A DNA stretch of 56,866 nt from assembly GCA_005893275.1 (NCBI GenBank), contig VBOW01000068.1, forward strand, positions 1-56,866, in the 5' to 3' direction. The notes beneath the pieces were generated by a model, which saw nothing but the letters and a program-made list of their open reading frames with translations, did not search any database and was not told where the DNA came from. The DNA comes from Candidatus Eisenbacteria bacterium. Its GTDB lineage: Bacteria > Eisenbacteria > RBG-16-71-46 > SZUA-252. Shown here in pieces: positions 33,543 to 42,383 of this stretch (position 1 is the first letter of the stretch; each line of letters begins with the position of its first letter). A program made the translations under genes and the position numbers.

Positions 33543-35132
33543 ATGGCAATACCGACAATCGGGCGCACATGTTCCGCCAAGTTGTCCCTCAAGTCAAGGC
33601 GAGTCGCAGTCGCCTGGCTCACCTTTCTGGGCGCCCTGGGTCAGGCTGCGCCGGGCGCCCCGGCCCCGGCCCACGGGGAACCCGGTCCGATCACGATCGA
33701 AAACGCGCGCTCCGGGTACCCCCAATGGGAGCTCGCCAACCCCGCGTTGGCCCACGAGATCGAGGGATACGCCGGCGACACGCTCCGGCTCTACGTCAGC
33801 TCCAAGTCCCCGACTTTTGCGGTCGAGGTCTTTCGGATGGGGTGGTACGGGGGGGCGGGGGCCCGGCGGGTGCTTGAGCTTCGGGCGTTATCGGGGGGGC
33901 AACGGGCGATTCCCAAGCCTCGGGGAGACGACGGTCTCGTCGAGTGCGGCTGGCCCCTTTCCTGTCGATTGCCGGTCGGGTCCGGCTGGGTGACCGGCGT
34001 CTACCTGGCGCGCCTGACCGGGTCGCGCGACGGAAAGCAATCCTTCGTTCCCTTCGTCGTCCGGGAGGCCTCCCGGGAGTCTGGCGACGCCCCGCGCCGC
34101 GCCCCGGTCCTGATCCAATGCTCCACCAATACGTGGCAGGCCTACAACAACTGGGGGGGGAAGAGCCTGTACGACTTCAATAGCTTCGGCGGGCGCGCGC
34201 TCCGCGTCTCGTTCGATCGACCGTACGCCGCGAGCGCCCAGGGGATGCGCGGCGCCGGCGCGGGAGAATTCCTCGGTGTCAGCCACGCCTCTCGCGCGGG
34301 GGGGTGGGAATACCCGTTCGTGCGGTGGATCGAGAGGAACGGCTACGACGTGGCCTACGCGACGAACCTGGACGTCCACCGCGACGCGTCGCTCTGCTCG
34401 GGGCGAAAGGCGGTGCTCCTGGTCGGGCACGATGAGTACTGGAGCCGCGCGATGCGCAACCACCTCGAGCGGGCGCGGGATGAAGGGGTCAATCTCGGTG
34501 TCTTCGCGGCGAACGTCGGGTACTGGCAGGTTCGCCTCGAGCCATCCTTGTCCGGCGTCAAGGACCGGATCCTGTTTTGCGCGAAGGAGCCGGACCGGGA
34601 CCCTCTCTACAACACGGCGAAGGACCCGGACCTCACGGTGCGCTTCCGAAATCTGAACCCGCCCCGGCCCGAGGTTTCCCTCGTCGGCATGATGATGAGC
34701 GCCGAGGACGTCGAGGGGGACTTTACGCCCGTCCCGGAATTGCGAAGCCACTGGGTGTTTCGGGGCACCGGCATCGCGTCCGGGCGGACGCGGACCGTCC
34801 CCGGGATCCTCGGATACGAAGTCGATCGCAGCTTCGCGAACGACCGGACGTACGGCCGGTGGTCGCCGCGCAAGCTCACCGTCCTCGCGCGCACGTGGGT
34901 CCAGCAGATGAAGGAGGAGCGGGCGCCGACGGAAACGACGATCTACGCCGCGCGCTCGGGCGCGTGGGTGTTCTCGGCGGGCACGATGCAATGGTCCTGG
35001 GGGCTCGATGACTGGGGCGCGCCGGCGCTGCACCCCGCGCGGCGCCACCCGGATATCGAGGGAATCACGAAGAACGTGCTCGAGAGATTCCTCGGTACCG
35101 GGCCAGGGCCAAGTCCACGATCTCCTGGATGA
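33543..35132 (+). CDS. N,N-dimethylformamidase-like large-subunit-domain protein, exported
   Basis: 529 residues from ATG 33543; a longer frame up to 33453 overlaps the divergent gene start and was rejected. A hydrophobic signal-like segment (about 20-45, ending AAPGAPAPAHG) leads to a beta-rich domain (ENARSGYPQWEL, SPTFAVEVFRMGWYGG) and then the hallmark DMFase region: CSTNTWQAYNNWGGKSLYDF, VLLVGHDEYWSRAMRNHLE and GVFAANVGYW. These match the N,N-dimethylformamidase beta-subunit-like family; only a few members hydrolyse DMF, and most act on unknown substrates, possibly envelope sugars or amides. The final 68 bases overlap the convergent ATP-grasp gene. Confidence 0.8.
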   Translation: MAIPTIGRTCSAKLSLKSRRVAVAWLTFLGALGQAAPGAPAPAHGEPGPITIENARSGYPQWELANPALAHEIEGYAGDTLRLYVSSKSPTFAVEVFRMGWYGGAGARRVLELRALSGGQRAIPKPRGDDGLVECGWPLSCRLPVGSGWVTGVYLARLTGSRDGKQSFVPFVVREASRESGDAPRRAPVLIQCSTNTWQAYNNWGGKSLYDFNSFGGRALRVSFDRPYAASAQGMRGAGAGEFLGVSHASRAGGWEYPFVRWIERNGYDVAYATNLDVHRDASLCSGRKAVLLVGHDEYWSRAMRNHLERARDEGVNLGVFAANVGYWQVRLEPSLSGVKDRILFCAKEPDRDPLYNTAKDPDLTVRFRNLNPPRPEVSLVGMMMSAEDVEGDFTPVPELRSHWVFRGTGIASGRTRTVPGILGYEVDRSFANDRTYGRWSPRKLTVLARTWVQQMKEERAPTETTIYAARSGAWVFSAGTMQWSWGLDDWGAPALHPARRHPDIEGITKNVLERFLGTGPGPSPRSPG

Positions 35133-36120
35133 GATCGGCGTGCTCGCGTCCCGACTGCTTCGCCGCGAGCGCGAACTCGGCCGTCGAATGGAGCCATGGA
35201 TTCGGGTTCACCTCGAGCGTGTAGAACCGACGCTTCGGCGTGAGCCGGATATCGACGCGCGCATAGTCGCGGATTTCCAGCGCTTGGCAGGCCTTGACCG
35301 CCGTCTCCTGAATCTCCGCGAGCAGGCTCTCGCCGATGTCCTCGGGGAAGCGAAGCTTCGTCTTGCGGTAGGCGGCCGTGCCTCGCTCCCATTTGACCTC
35401 CGTGCCCGCGATGCGGGGGGTCCCTTCCGGCAGATCGTCCAGGTTCAGCTCGAGGACCGGGAGTGCGACCGGAGGATCGTTGCCTAGCACCGAGACGTAC
35501 AGCTCGCGTCCCTCGATGTACTCCTCGATGAGAACCGGTGCGTCGAGATCGGCGTGGAGCGCGTCGATCCTCTCCATCAGCTCCTTGATCGAGCCCGCCA
35601 CGGCGCTGAAGGCGATCCCGATCGATCCGTCCTCGCGCTTCGGTTTCACGATCACGGGGAAGTGGACATCGTCCGCCCACTGAAGCCGCCCCTGATACAC
35701 CGTCGCGAAATTCGGTGTGCGGATTCCGTGGAAGGAGAAGAGGCGCTTCGCGACCGCTTTGTCCTGGGCGAGGTGGAGCCCGGAAGGTCCGGATCCCGTG
35801 TAGGGAATCCCGAGAAGATCGAGGTAGGCGGCGATGTTGATGTCCTTGGTGTCGTCCCCTCCGTAGGATTCGGTGAGGTTGAACATGACGTCCACCTCGG
35901 CGGAGGTGAGCGCTTTGAGCGTCTTGGGGCGGCCGTCGAGGCAGAAGTAGGTCGGCTGGTGTCCCTTCTTGGTCAGAGCCTCGAAGATCTCTTCTCGATC
36001 GGGCTTGTCCAGGCGCCGCCGGCGCTTTCCGACTTTCTCAGGGATCGGTTCGGCGGCCGGTTGCTGATCCTCGACCCATTCGTCGTAGAGCACGCCGATT
36101 CGAAGCGACGATGAATCCAA
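35065..36120 (-). CDS. ATP-grasp ligase, D-alanine-D-alanine ligase family
   Basis: 351 residues. The ATP-grasp core shows LDLLGIPYTGSGPSGLHLAQD, VIVKPKREDGSIGI, LIEEYIEGRELYVSVLGN and the Mg-binding VDIRLTPKRRFYTLEVNPNPW. The N-terminal region (DKPDREEIFEALTKKGHQPT) is shorter than in Ddl and the peptide-forming loops differ, so it may join other amino acids. It is 9 bases downstream of a zinc metallopeptidase gene in the same operon; the paired genes suggest that the products make and cleave one kind of peptide bond. This is an inference. Confidence 0.85.
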   Translation of the reverse strand: MDSSSLRIGVLYDEWVEDQQPAAEPIPEKVGKRRRRLDKPDREEIFEALTKKGHQPTYFCLDGRPKTLKALTSAEVDVMFNLTESYGGDDTKDINIAAYLDLLGIPYTGSGPSGLHLAQDKAVAKRLFSFHGIRTPNFATVYQGRLQWADDVHFPVIVKPKREDGSIGIAFSAVAGSIKELMERIDALHADLDAPVLIEEYIEGRELYVSVLGNDPPVALPVLELNLDDLPEGTPRIAGTEVKWERGTAAYRKTKLRFPEDIGESLLAEIQETAVKACQALEIRDYARVDIRLTPKRRFYTLEVNPNPWLHSTAEFALAAKQSGREHADLIQEIVDLALARYRGISRARSS

Positions 36121-36129
36121 GTGGCACCC

Positions 36130-37140
36130 CTAGACTTTGTGGTATTTCCCTCGCGTCAGGTAGTTGATCGCGAGCGCGGTCGAGTAGGCGGTCAGGTGCA
36201 CCAGATATTCCTTCTCCTTGCCTCGGACTCCGCGGAATCCGCGGTCGCGGCAGGCGGCCGCGATGGAGTGGACGAGCTCGCGGACCACGGGGCGTCTCAC
36301 CCCCGTCCACGTCGCGATCACGTTCGTGAGCGCGATCTCGTGCTCCTCGACGATCTTCCACGCCGGGCGTGAGCCCGGGCGGCGCGCGCCCGGCCGGAGG
36401 AAGATATCCTCCAAGTGGTGGTCGAACGCCGATCCGAACACCGCGCGGGTACGCGCCGCGGTCTTGATGAAGTACTCACCGACGGTCATGCTCATGTCGT
36501 CGGTCGTGACGTCCGGGCGGCCGCGCTTCACGAGCGGCTCCCGGTTCGCGTTCTCTCTCACCAGCCGGTCCACGAGCAGAAGCTTTCTCTTGCACGGCCA
36601 GCCGCGGTATCTCCGCCTCCACTCCGATTTCGGCGTGAGCCAAACGGCGAAGGATTCCGCGAAGTCCTCGTCCGGATGTTTTTGCGCGTACCACCCCGGC
36701 AGGTGGCGCACATAGTCGCGGCTGAAGGGAACCGGCCGGTAATCGTCGCTGTAGAGACGGCGGTACGGCCCGAACGTATCACGCCATTCCGGCAGTCGGT
36801 AGAGCCGATACGCGTAGTTGAACGCGTGTCCCGCTTCGTGGCGCAGATACATCATGATCTCGCGAGGGTTCTCGAGATCGTTCATCTCCTTCTCGATCCG
36901 GGCGAGCTCCGGGTGCGCAAGATAGAAGGGGACGCCGATGACCGGTTGCCCGGAGGGGCAGCCCCACTCGTCCGTGAGGTAATAGTCGGGGCGGAAGCGC
37001 TTCAGCTTCCGGCTCAGCTCCCGCTCGAGCCTCTGGATCAGCCGCTCCACGGGCGAGTCCTTGAGGCTCAAGTCCAGGTTCCGGATGGGCATCCGCCAGA
37101 GGGCCCGCCGCCTGGGCGATTTTCGAATCCGCAACTTCAT
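36130..37140 (-). CDS. Putative zinc-binding metallopeptidase (COG4307-like)
   Basis: 336 residues. The zinc motif HEAGH (His101, Glu102, His105) lies in MMYLRHEAGHAFNYAY, with a downstream acidic motif DEDFAESFAVWL that could supply the third ligand. The rest is basic and largely alpha-helical; there is no signal peptide, so it appears cytoplasmic. It precedes the ATP-grasp ligase gene by 9 bases. The start ATG at 37140 begins the conserved basic N-terminus. The nearest family I know of is the putative zinc-binding metallopeptidases, whose substrate is unknown. Confidence 0.8.
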   Translation of the reverse strand: MKLRIRKSPRRRALWRMPIRNLDLSLKDSPVERLIQRLERELSRKLKRFRPDYYLTDEWGCPSGQPVIGVPFYLAHPELARIEKEMNDLENPREIMMYLRHEAGHAFNYAYRLYRLPEWRDTFGPYRRLYSDDYRPVPFSRDYVRHLPGWYAQKHPDEDFAESFAVWLTPKSEWRRRYRGWPCKRKLLLVDRLVRENANREPLVKRGRPDVTTDDMSMTVGEYFIKTAARTRAVFGSAFDHHLEDIFLRPGARRPGSRPAWKIVEEHEIALTNVIATWTGVRRPVVRELVHSIAAACRDRGFRGVRGKEKEYLVHLTAYSTALAINYLTRGKYHKV

Positions 37141-37396
37141 ACCGGATATAGAGTAACACCAAATCCAAGATTTTTGTTGTGATCCTATGGGATTTGACCG
37201 ATACTACCTCCAAGCAGTTGCCTGGCGGTTGTCGCGTAGTGCGTGGGTTGGAATTAGCGCCGCAGGGGAAGTTGCCTGCGGCTTTTCTTGTATCTGGGCG
37301 ATTCGTCGTCCGGAGGCTCGACCAAAGTGGCCGAGCCGTGCGCCCGCAAGGGCGTTGTGTGGGGGCGATGCCCCGGTTAGTAGAAGGAGTTTGCAA
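37141..37396 (+). promoter_or_regulatory. Structured leader of the cold-shock gene with an intrinsic terminator
   Basis: This 256-base gap holds an inverted repeat CAAATCC/GGATTTG (37160-37166 with 37190-37196), a perfect intrinsic terminator (8-bp stem GCCGCAGG/CCTGCGGC at 37259-37282 followed by TTTTCTT), then three further hairpins: GGCTCG/CGAGCC, CGCCC-GCAA-GGGCG with a GNRA loop, and GGGGC/GCCCC, just before the ribosome site AAGGAG at 37384. The terminator before the coding sequence suggests attenuation or a separate short RNA. Long structured leaders are typical of cold-shock genes. Confidence 0.55.
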
Positions 37397-37597
37397 GTGG
37401 CAAACGGAACGGTGAAGTGGTTCAACGAAGCGAAGGGTTTTGGTTTCATCCAGCAGGAGGGTGGCGAGGACGTGTTCGTTCACTACTCCGCGATCCAGGG
37501 CGAGGGCTTCAAGACGCTGGCCGAAGGCGAGCGGCTCGAGTTCGATATCGTCCGTGGACCGAAGGGACTTCAGGCCGCGAACGTGCGTAAAGCGTAA
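37397..37597 (+). CDS. cspA: Cold-shock protein (CspA family)
   Basis: 66 residues from GTG 37397 with AAGGAG 9 bases upstream. The RNP-1 motif KGFGFI and RNP-2 motif DVFVHYSAI are intact, and the N-terminal [12 protein letters not shown] is canonical. It binds single-stranded RNA and DNA and acts as an RNA chaperone. A longer in-frame reading from 37187 is the leader and not coding. A strong terminator follows at 37629. Confidence 0.95.
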   Translation: MANGTVKWFNEAKGFGFIQQEGGEDVFVHYSAIQGEGFKTLAEGERLEFDIVRGPKGLQAANVRKA

Positions 37598-37628
37598 GCG
37601 GTTCGAACCCACTTCACCCGGCAGTGCT

Positions 37629-37667
37629 GCGGGGCGGCTGTTCATCGGCCGCCCCGCTTGTTATTTT
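37629..37667 (+). terminator. Rho-independent terminator of the cold-shock gene
   Basis: A 10-bp perfect GC stem GCGGGGCGGC/GCCGCCCCGC (37629-37638 with 37648-37657) is followed by TTGTTATTTT. This is the best terminator in the window. Confidence 0.9.
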
Positions 37668-37678
37668 CGTACGCGCGA

Positions 37679-38482
37679 ATGAAACCGCCCGCCGAAAGAA
37701 AAATCCAGAGTCCCGCGCCGCCCCTCTACCAGAGCCCCGACATCTACGATGTCGCATTCGGCTGGGATATGGGACTGGAGCTGGATTTCATCGAATCCTG
37801 CCTCGCGCGGCATGTCCCCGGTCCGGTGGAAAGGATCCTGGAGCCCGCCTGCGGGACGGGCCGGATTCTCGCCGCGTTCGCGCAGCGGGGCTACGAGGTG
37901 GCGGGCTACGACCTGCGCCCGGAGATGGTGGCTTACGCGGCGGCCAAAGTCGCTCCTTACGGCGGGCGGGTGATGCGCGGCGACATGGCGACGTTCCGGC
38001 CACCCGGCCGCTTCGATGCGGCGATCAACCTGGTCAATTCGATTGGTTACCTTCTCGACGACGCTCCGGTCGCGTCGCACTTCGAGCGGATCGCCGGAGC
38101 CCTTCGCCCCGGCGGCGTCTACCTGGTCCAGTTCAGCTACGGGGGCGAGCCGCCGGAGCAGAGCGTGTTCGGCCCCTGGTCGAACGCGCGCGGCGGCCTG
38201 GAAACGACGCTCACCTGGAGCGTCCTTCGCGAGGATCCCGCGTCGCGGCGGTCCTACCAGCATTGTAGGATCAGCGCCCGGCGGGGAACGGAGAGCCGGG
38301 TCATCGAGGAATCGCACGTGCTCCGGTATTGGACGCAGGAGGAATTCGACCGAATCCTGGAGCGGAGCCCCTTCGAGCTGGCCGCGGTCTACTTCGACCG
38401 CTTCGAGGAGCATCCTCTCGAGGAGCCGCGCGCGGGAGCGGACGGCAATCTGTATCACGTGCTGCGCCGGCGCGACGCGTGA
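37679..38482 (+). CDS. Class I SAM-dependent methyltransferase
   Basis: 267 residues from ATG 37679; the upstream in-frame start at 37658 would lie in the terminator. The SAM motif I is ILEPACGTGRILAAFA (near residue 52), followed by YEVAGYDLRPEMV and RFDAAINLVNSIGYLLDD. The C-terminal sheet (RVIEESHVLRYWTQEEFDRIL) is typical of Methyltransf_25-type small-molecule methyltransferases. The substrate is not predictable. It is convergent with the SDR gene, 10 bases away. Confidence 0.85.
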   Translation: MKPPAERKIQSPAPPLYQSPDIYDVAFGWDMGLELDFIESCLARHVPGPVERILEPACGTGRILAAFAQRGYEVAGYDLRPEMVAYAAAKVAPYGGRVMRGDMATFRPPGRFDAAINLVNSIGYLLDDAPVASHFERIAGALRPGGVYLVQFSYGGEPPEQSVFGPWSNARGGLETTLTWSVLREDPASRRSYQHCRISARRGTESRVIEESHVLRYWTQEEFDRILERSPFELAAVYFDRFEEHPLEEPRAGADGNLYHVLRRRDA

Positions 38483-38492
38483 AGCGCGGGCT

Positions 38493-39269
38493 CTATTTCC
38501 CCCGGCGATGCACCGCGTGGGCCGAGGCCTGATCGGTGGGAAGAATGAGCACCGACTGCACGTTCACGTGCGGCGGACGGGTGAGGCACCAAACCACCGC
38601 GTCGGCGACATCCTCGCCGCGGAGCGGCGTCATTCCCTCGTAGACGCTCTGGGCGCGGCTCACGTCTCCCCTGAAGCGGACCTCGCTGAATTCGGTCTCC
38701 GCCAAACCGGGCTCCACATTCGAGACCCGCACCCCCTTGCCGAGGACGTCGTAGCGCAGCGCGTCGGAGATCGCGCGGACCGCGTATTTCGTCGCGCTGT
38801 ACACGGCGCCTCCGGCATAGGTCTGATGGCCCGCGACCGATCCGATGTTCACGATGTGGCCGCGTCCCCGCTCCACCATCCCGGGGAGCACCGTTCGTGT
38901 GACGTAGAGAAGGCCCTTCACGTTGGTGTCGATCATCCGGTCCCAGTCGGCGGGGTCCCCCGTCTGGATCGGATCGAGCGCCAAGGCCAGCCCGGCGTTG
39001 TTGACGACGATGTCCAGCTTCGAGAGCAGGCCGCGCGCGCCCTCGAGCGAGGACCGCACCTGGGAGAGCTCGCGCACATCGAAGCGGAGCGCGAGCGCAT
39101 CGACCCGGTGGCGATCGCGTATCTCGTTCGCGACCGCCTGGAGCCGGTCGTCGCGTCGTCCCGTGATCGCGACGTGACAGCCTTGTGCCGCGAGGGCGCG
39201 GGCCGTGGCCAGCCCGAACCCGCTCGTCGCTCCGGTGACGAGCGCCCAGCGTCCCTTGAGGTCGGTCAT
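38493..39269 (-). CDS. Short-chain dehydrogenase/reductase (YdfG-like)
   Basis: 258 residues from ATG 39269, with GGAGG 7 bases upstream. The Rossmann motif TGATSGFGLATARAL, the NNAG motif (VVNNAGLAL) and the catalytic triad Ser in GSVAGHQTYAG with YSATK identify a classical SDR. The C-terminus NVEPGLAETEF, followed by DVADAVVWCLTRPPHVNV, resembles YdfG-type enzymes that act on 3-hydroxy acids such as L-allo-threonine or serine. It is divergent from glpD. Cofactor NADP is likely from TGRRDD after the second strand. Confidence 0.9.
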   Translation of the reverse strand: MTDLKGRWALVTGATSGFGLATARALAAQGCHVAITGRRDDRLQAVANEIRDRHRVDALALRFDVRELSQVRSSLEGARGLLSKLDIVVNNAGLALALDPIQTGDPADWDRMIDTNVKGLLYVTRTVLPGMVERGRGHIVNIGSVAGHQTYAGGAVYSATKYAVRAISDALRYDVLGKGVRVSNVEPGLAETEFSEVRFRGDVSRAQSVYEGMTPLRGEDVADAVVWCLTRPPHVNVQSVLILPTDQASAHAVHRRGK

Positions 39270-39396
39270 CGTTCCTCCGAAGTGCGCGGAAAGACGGCGA
39301 GCATAGCGAACTCGCTGGAGATGATCCAGCCGCTCCCCTAGAATCGCGCGCCGGAGCGGCCCCGCGGCGCGTGGTGGGAGAGGGGAGGGACGCAGC

Positions 39397-40887
39397 GTGA
39401 CATACGACCTCCTCGTCGTGGGGGGCGGCATCCAAGGCGCCGCGGTCGCAAGGGACGCGGCCCTTCGCGGGCTTCGCGTGCTCCTCCTCGAGCGGGGCGA
39501 TCTCGCCTCGGGGACCAGCAGCCGTTCCTCCAAGTTGATCCACGGCGGCATCCGCTATCTGGAGACCGGCCAGTTTCGCCTGGTCCGGGAGGCGCTGCGC
39601 GAGAGATCGCTCCTGTTGGAGCTGGCACCCGAATACGTCCGGCCGCTTCCCTTCCTGATTCCTCATTATCGAGGCGAGGGCCGATCGCGGCTCGCGGTCC
39701 GCGCGGGTCTCGCGCTCTACGCGGCCCTCGCGGGCAGGCATCCGCTTGCCGATCATGGCACCGTGGGTGCCGCCGAGGCGCTCGCGCTCGAGCCGGCCCT
39801 CCGGCCGGAAGGCCTCCTGGGCGGCTCGCTTTACTGGGACGCCCAAATGGACGACGCGCTCCTCTGCGTTGCCGTGGCCCTCGACGCGGAGCGGGGGGGA
39901 GCGACGCTCCACACCTACACGGAGCTCGTGAGCCTCGTCCCGGAGGGCTCGGGCTGGCGGGGGCGGTTTCGACATGTCGACACCGGAGAGGAAGGGGAGG
40001 CGGAGGCGCACTCGGTCGTGAACGCGGCCGGTCCCTGGGCAGGGGAGGTCCGCGCGCTCGTGAGCCCGTTCCCGCGCACCGGAATCCGCCGCACGCGCGG
40101 TACCCATATCGTCCTCCCGGGCTTCACGCGCGAGCGCGCGCTGCTCCTGTCCGCGCGCCGCGACGGACGCGTGTTCTTCGTCCTGCCTTGGGGGGACTAT
40201 TCCCTCGTCGGGACGACCGACGTGGACGATGCCGAGGCTCCGGAGCGGGTCAGACCGCGCCCCGAGGACATACGCTACCTCCTCGAGGAGACGGCCCGGG
40301 TTCTGCCGCGGCACACGGCCGCCCGGCCGCTCCGCGCGTTCGCGGGGGTGCGCTCGCTGGCCCAAGGGAGCGCGATCCGTCCGTGGACCAACTCGCGCGA
40401 GCACAGGATCCTCGAGGAGGGATCGATGCTCACCCTGATCGGCGGGAAATATACGACGCACCGGAGCATGGCCGAGCGGGTCGTGGACCGCGTAGCGCGG
40501 AGAGCCGGGATCCGCGCCGGTCCGTGCCGGACCGGGATCACACCCCTCCCCGCGGGACGCGCGCAGAGGATCGCCACTCTTGCGGCCCGCTACCCGGGGC
40601 AGCTGAAGGCGGCCGGGCCGCTCGAAATCTCGGAGGCCGAGGCCGTGCACGCCGTCCAGGCGGAGCGCGTGCGGCATCTCGAAGACGTGCTCGAGCGCCG
40701 GACCCGGCTCTGGCTCGGCTCCGAGGCGATGCGCCGGGCGGCGGGGCCGGTCGCCGGCTGGATGGCGCCGCACCTGGGTTGGGATGATGGGGCCCGGGCC
40801 CGCGAGGTGAGCCGAGTCGTGGACGCGCTCGATGAGGAAAGCGAAATAGTCGAGGCCGCGCGGAACGCGCCGGGGGAGGCAGGGTGA
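39397..40887 (+). CDS. glpD: Glycerol-3-phosphate dehydrogenase, FAD-dependent
   Basis: 496 residues from GTG 39397, with GGGAGGG upstream. The FAD motif GGGIQGAAVARDAALRG and the substrate-site stretches SSRSSKLIHGGIRYLE, GTHIVLPGF and VGTTDVDD are those of GlpD/GlpA. The C-terminal domain (HLGWDDGARAREVSRVVD) is helical. It oxidises glycerol-3-phosphate to DHAP at the membrane, passing electrons to quinone. The stop overlaps the start of glpK (GTGA), so both are translated together. Confidence 0.93.
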   Translation: MTYDLLVVGGGIQGAAVARDAALRGLRVLLLERGDLASGTSSRSSKLIHGGIRYLETGQFRLVREALRERSLLLELAPEYVRPLPFLIPHYRGEGRSRLAVRAGLALYAALAGRHPLADHGTVGAAEALALEPALRPEGLLGGSLYWDAQMDDALLCVAVALDAERGGATLHTYTELVSLVPEGSGWRGRFRHVDTGEEGEAEAHSVVNAAGPWAGEVRALVSPFPRTGIRRTRGTHIVLPGFTRERALLLSARRDGRVFFVLPWGDYSLVGTTDVDDAEAPERVRPRPEDIRYLLEETARVLPRHTAARPLRAFAGVRSLAQGSAIRPWTNSREHRILEEGSMLTLIGGKYTTHRSMAERVVDRVARRAGIRAGPCRTGITPLPAGRAQRIATLAARYPGQLKAAGPLEISEAEAVHAVQAERVRHLEDVLERRTRLWLGSEAMRRAAGPVAGWMAPHLGWDDGARAREVSRVVDALDEESEIVEAARNAPGEAG

Positions 40888-42383
40888 GAGCCGAATTCAT
40901 TCTCGCGATAGACCAGGGCACCACGGGCACGACGGTACTCGCCTTCGACCGCGCGGGAAGCCTCCGCGCGCGCGGATACGCGGAGCTTCCGCAGCATTTC
41001 CCGCGCCCGGGCTGGGTGGAGCACCGCGGCGAGGAGATCTGGGGAACCACGCTGCGCGCGCTTCGCGTGGCGTTGAGACCGCTCGGAGGAGCGCGCGCGC
41101 GGATCGCGGCAATCGGGCTCACGAACCAACGCGAGACGACCTTGGTCTGGGACCGCGCGAGCTCGAAGCCGGCCGCGCCCGCGATCGTCTGGCAGGACCG
41201 CCGCACGGCGGAACGCTGCGCGGCCTTGAAGCGCGCCGGTAACGAGGCCGAGGTATCCCGCCGCACGGGTCTCAAGCTGGACCCCTACTTCTCGGGCACG
41301 AAGCTCGAGTGGCTGCTCCGAAACGTGGGGGGGCTCCGGGCCCGCGCGCGGCGAGGCCGCCTCGCCTTCGGCACCGTCGATTCGTGGCTCCTGTGGCGGC
41401 TCACCGGGGGGAGAGCCCACGCCACGGATGCCACCAATGCGAGTCGGACTCTTCTCTACGACATTCGCCGCCACCGGTGGGATCCCGACCTGCTTCGTCT
41501 CTTCGGGGTGCCCGATTCCATGCTTCCCGAAGTGCGCCCCTCGCGCGCCGACTTCGGCGTCACCCGTGGAGTTCCCGGGCTCCCCGACGACGTGCCGGTG
41601 CTCGGGATCGCGGGGGACCAGCAGGCGGCGCTCTTCGGGCAAGGCTGCGTCGAGGCGGGCGGACTCAAGAACACCTACGGGACGGGTTGCTTCCTCCTGC
41701 TCCACACCGGCTCCAAGCTCGTTCGGTCGCGGAGCGGGCTCCTGACAACGATTGCCTGCGGCCCGCGGGGCGAGCCGCGCTACGCGCTCGAGGGGAGCGT
41801 CTTCATCGCGGGCGCCGCGATTCAGTGGCTCCGCGACGGTTTGGGAATCTTGAAAAGCGCCGAGCAGAGCGAAGCGCTCGCCCGCCAGGTCCCCGACGCG
41901 GGAGGCACCATCCTCGTTCCGGCCTTCGCGGGCCTCGGCGCCCCCTACTGGAGACCCGAGGCGCGCGGGATCTGGTGCGGGTTGACGCGTGGCACGACCC
42001 GGGCGCATCTGATCCGCGCGGCGCTCGAATCGATCGCCTATCAGTCTCGAGATCTCGTCGAAGCGATGGAGCGCGAGTCGGGCGTAGGCGTGCGCGTGCT
42101 GCGGGTCGACGGCGGGGCGTCCCTCAACGCGTTTCTGATGCAATTTCAGGCGGACCTCCTGGGTATTCGCATCGCCCGGCCCGGCCTTGTCGAGACGACC
42201 GCGCTCGGCGCGGCGCTCCTCGCGGGAATCGGGACGGGATGGTGGAAGCGAAGCACGGAGCTCAGGGCCCTGAGAGGAGGCAGGCGCGAGTTTCGTCCGC
42301 GGATGCGGCGTGCCGAGCGCGATCGGCTCTATCGCGGATGGAAGGACGCCGTGGGGGTGTTGCTGGGCGCGGGCTCCCCGTGA
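40884..42383 (+). CDS. glpK: Glycerol kinase
   Basis: 499 residues from GTG 40884 overlapping the glpD stop. The N-terminal phosphate loop is IDQGTTGTTVLAFD; RETTLVWDRASSKP, AIVWQDRRTAE, the ATDATNASRTLLYDI substrate segment, and GIAGDQQAALFGQGC are canonical. The C-terminal VDGGASLNAFLMQFQADLL is the adenosine-binding motif. It phosphorylates glycerol to glycerol-3-phosphate, the substrate of the coupled glpD. The 3' end overlaps the convergent hydrolase gene by 55 bp. No glycerol facilitator is in the window. Confidence 0.95.
   Translation: MRAEFILAIDQGTTGTTVLAFDRAGSLRARGYAELPQHFPRPGWVEHRGEEIWGTTLRALRVALRPLGGARARIAAIGLTNQRETTLVWDRASSKPAAPAIVWQDRRTAERCAALKRAGNEAEVSRRTGLKLDPYFSGTKLEWLLRNVGGLRARARRGRLAFGTVDSWLLWRLTGGRAHATDATNASRTLLYDIRRHRWDPDLLRLFGVPDSMLPEVRPSRADFGVTRGVPGLPDDVPVLGIAGDQQAALFGQGCVEAGGLKNTYGTGCFLLLHTGSKLVRSRSGLLTTIACGPRGEPRYALEGSVFIAGAAIQWLRDGLGILKSAEQSEALARQVPDAGGTILVPAFAGLGAPYWRPEARGIWCGLTRGTTRAHLIRAALESIAYQSRDLVEAMERESGVGVRVLRVDGGASLNAFLMQFQADLLGIRIARPGLVETTALGAALLAGIGTGWWKRSTELRALRGGRREFRPRMRRAERDRLYRGWKDAVGVLLGAGSP

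Noticed and set aside
37220-37245. TGCCTGGCGG-like start resembling 5S rRNA
   Set aside because: Only the first bases match; the pairing 3' end and the conserved 5S core are absent. It lies in the cold-shock leader.
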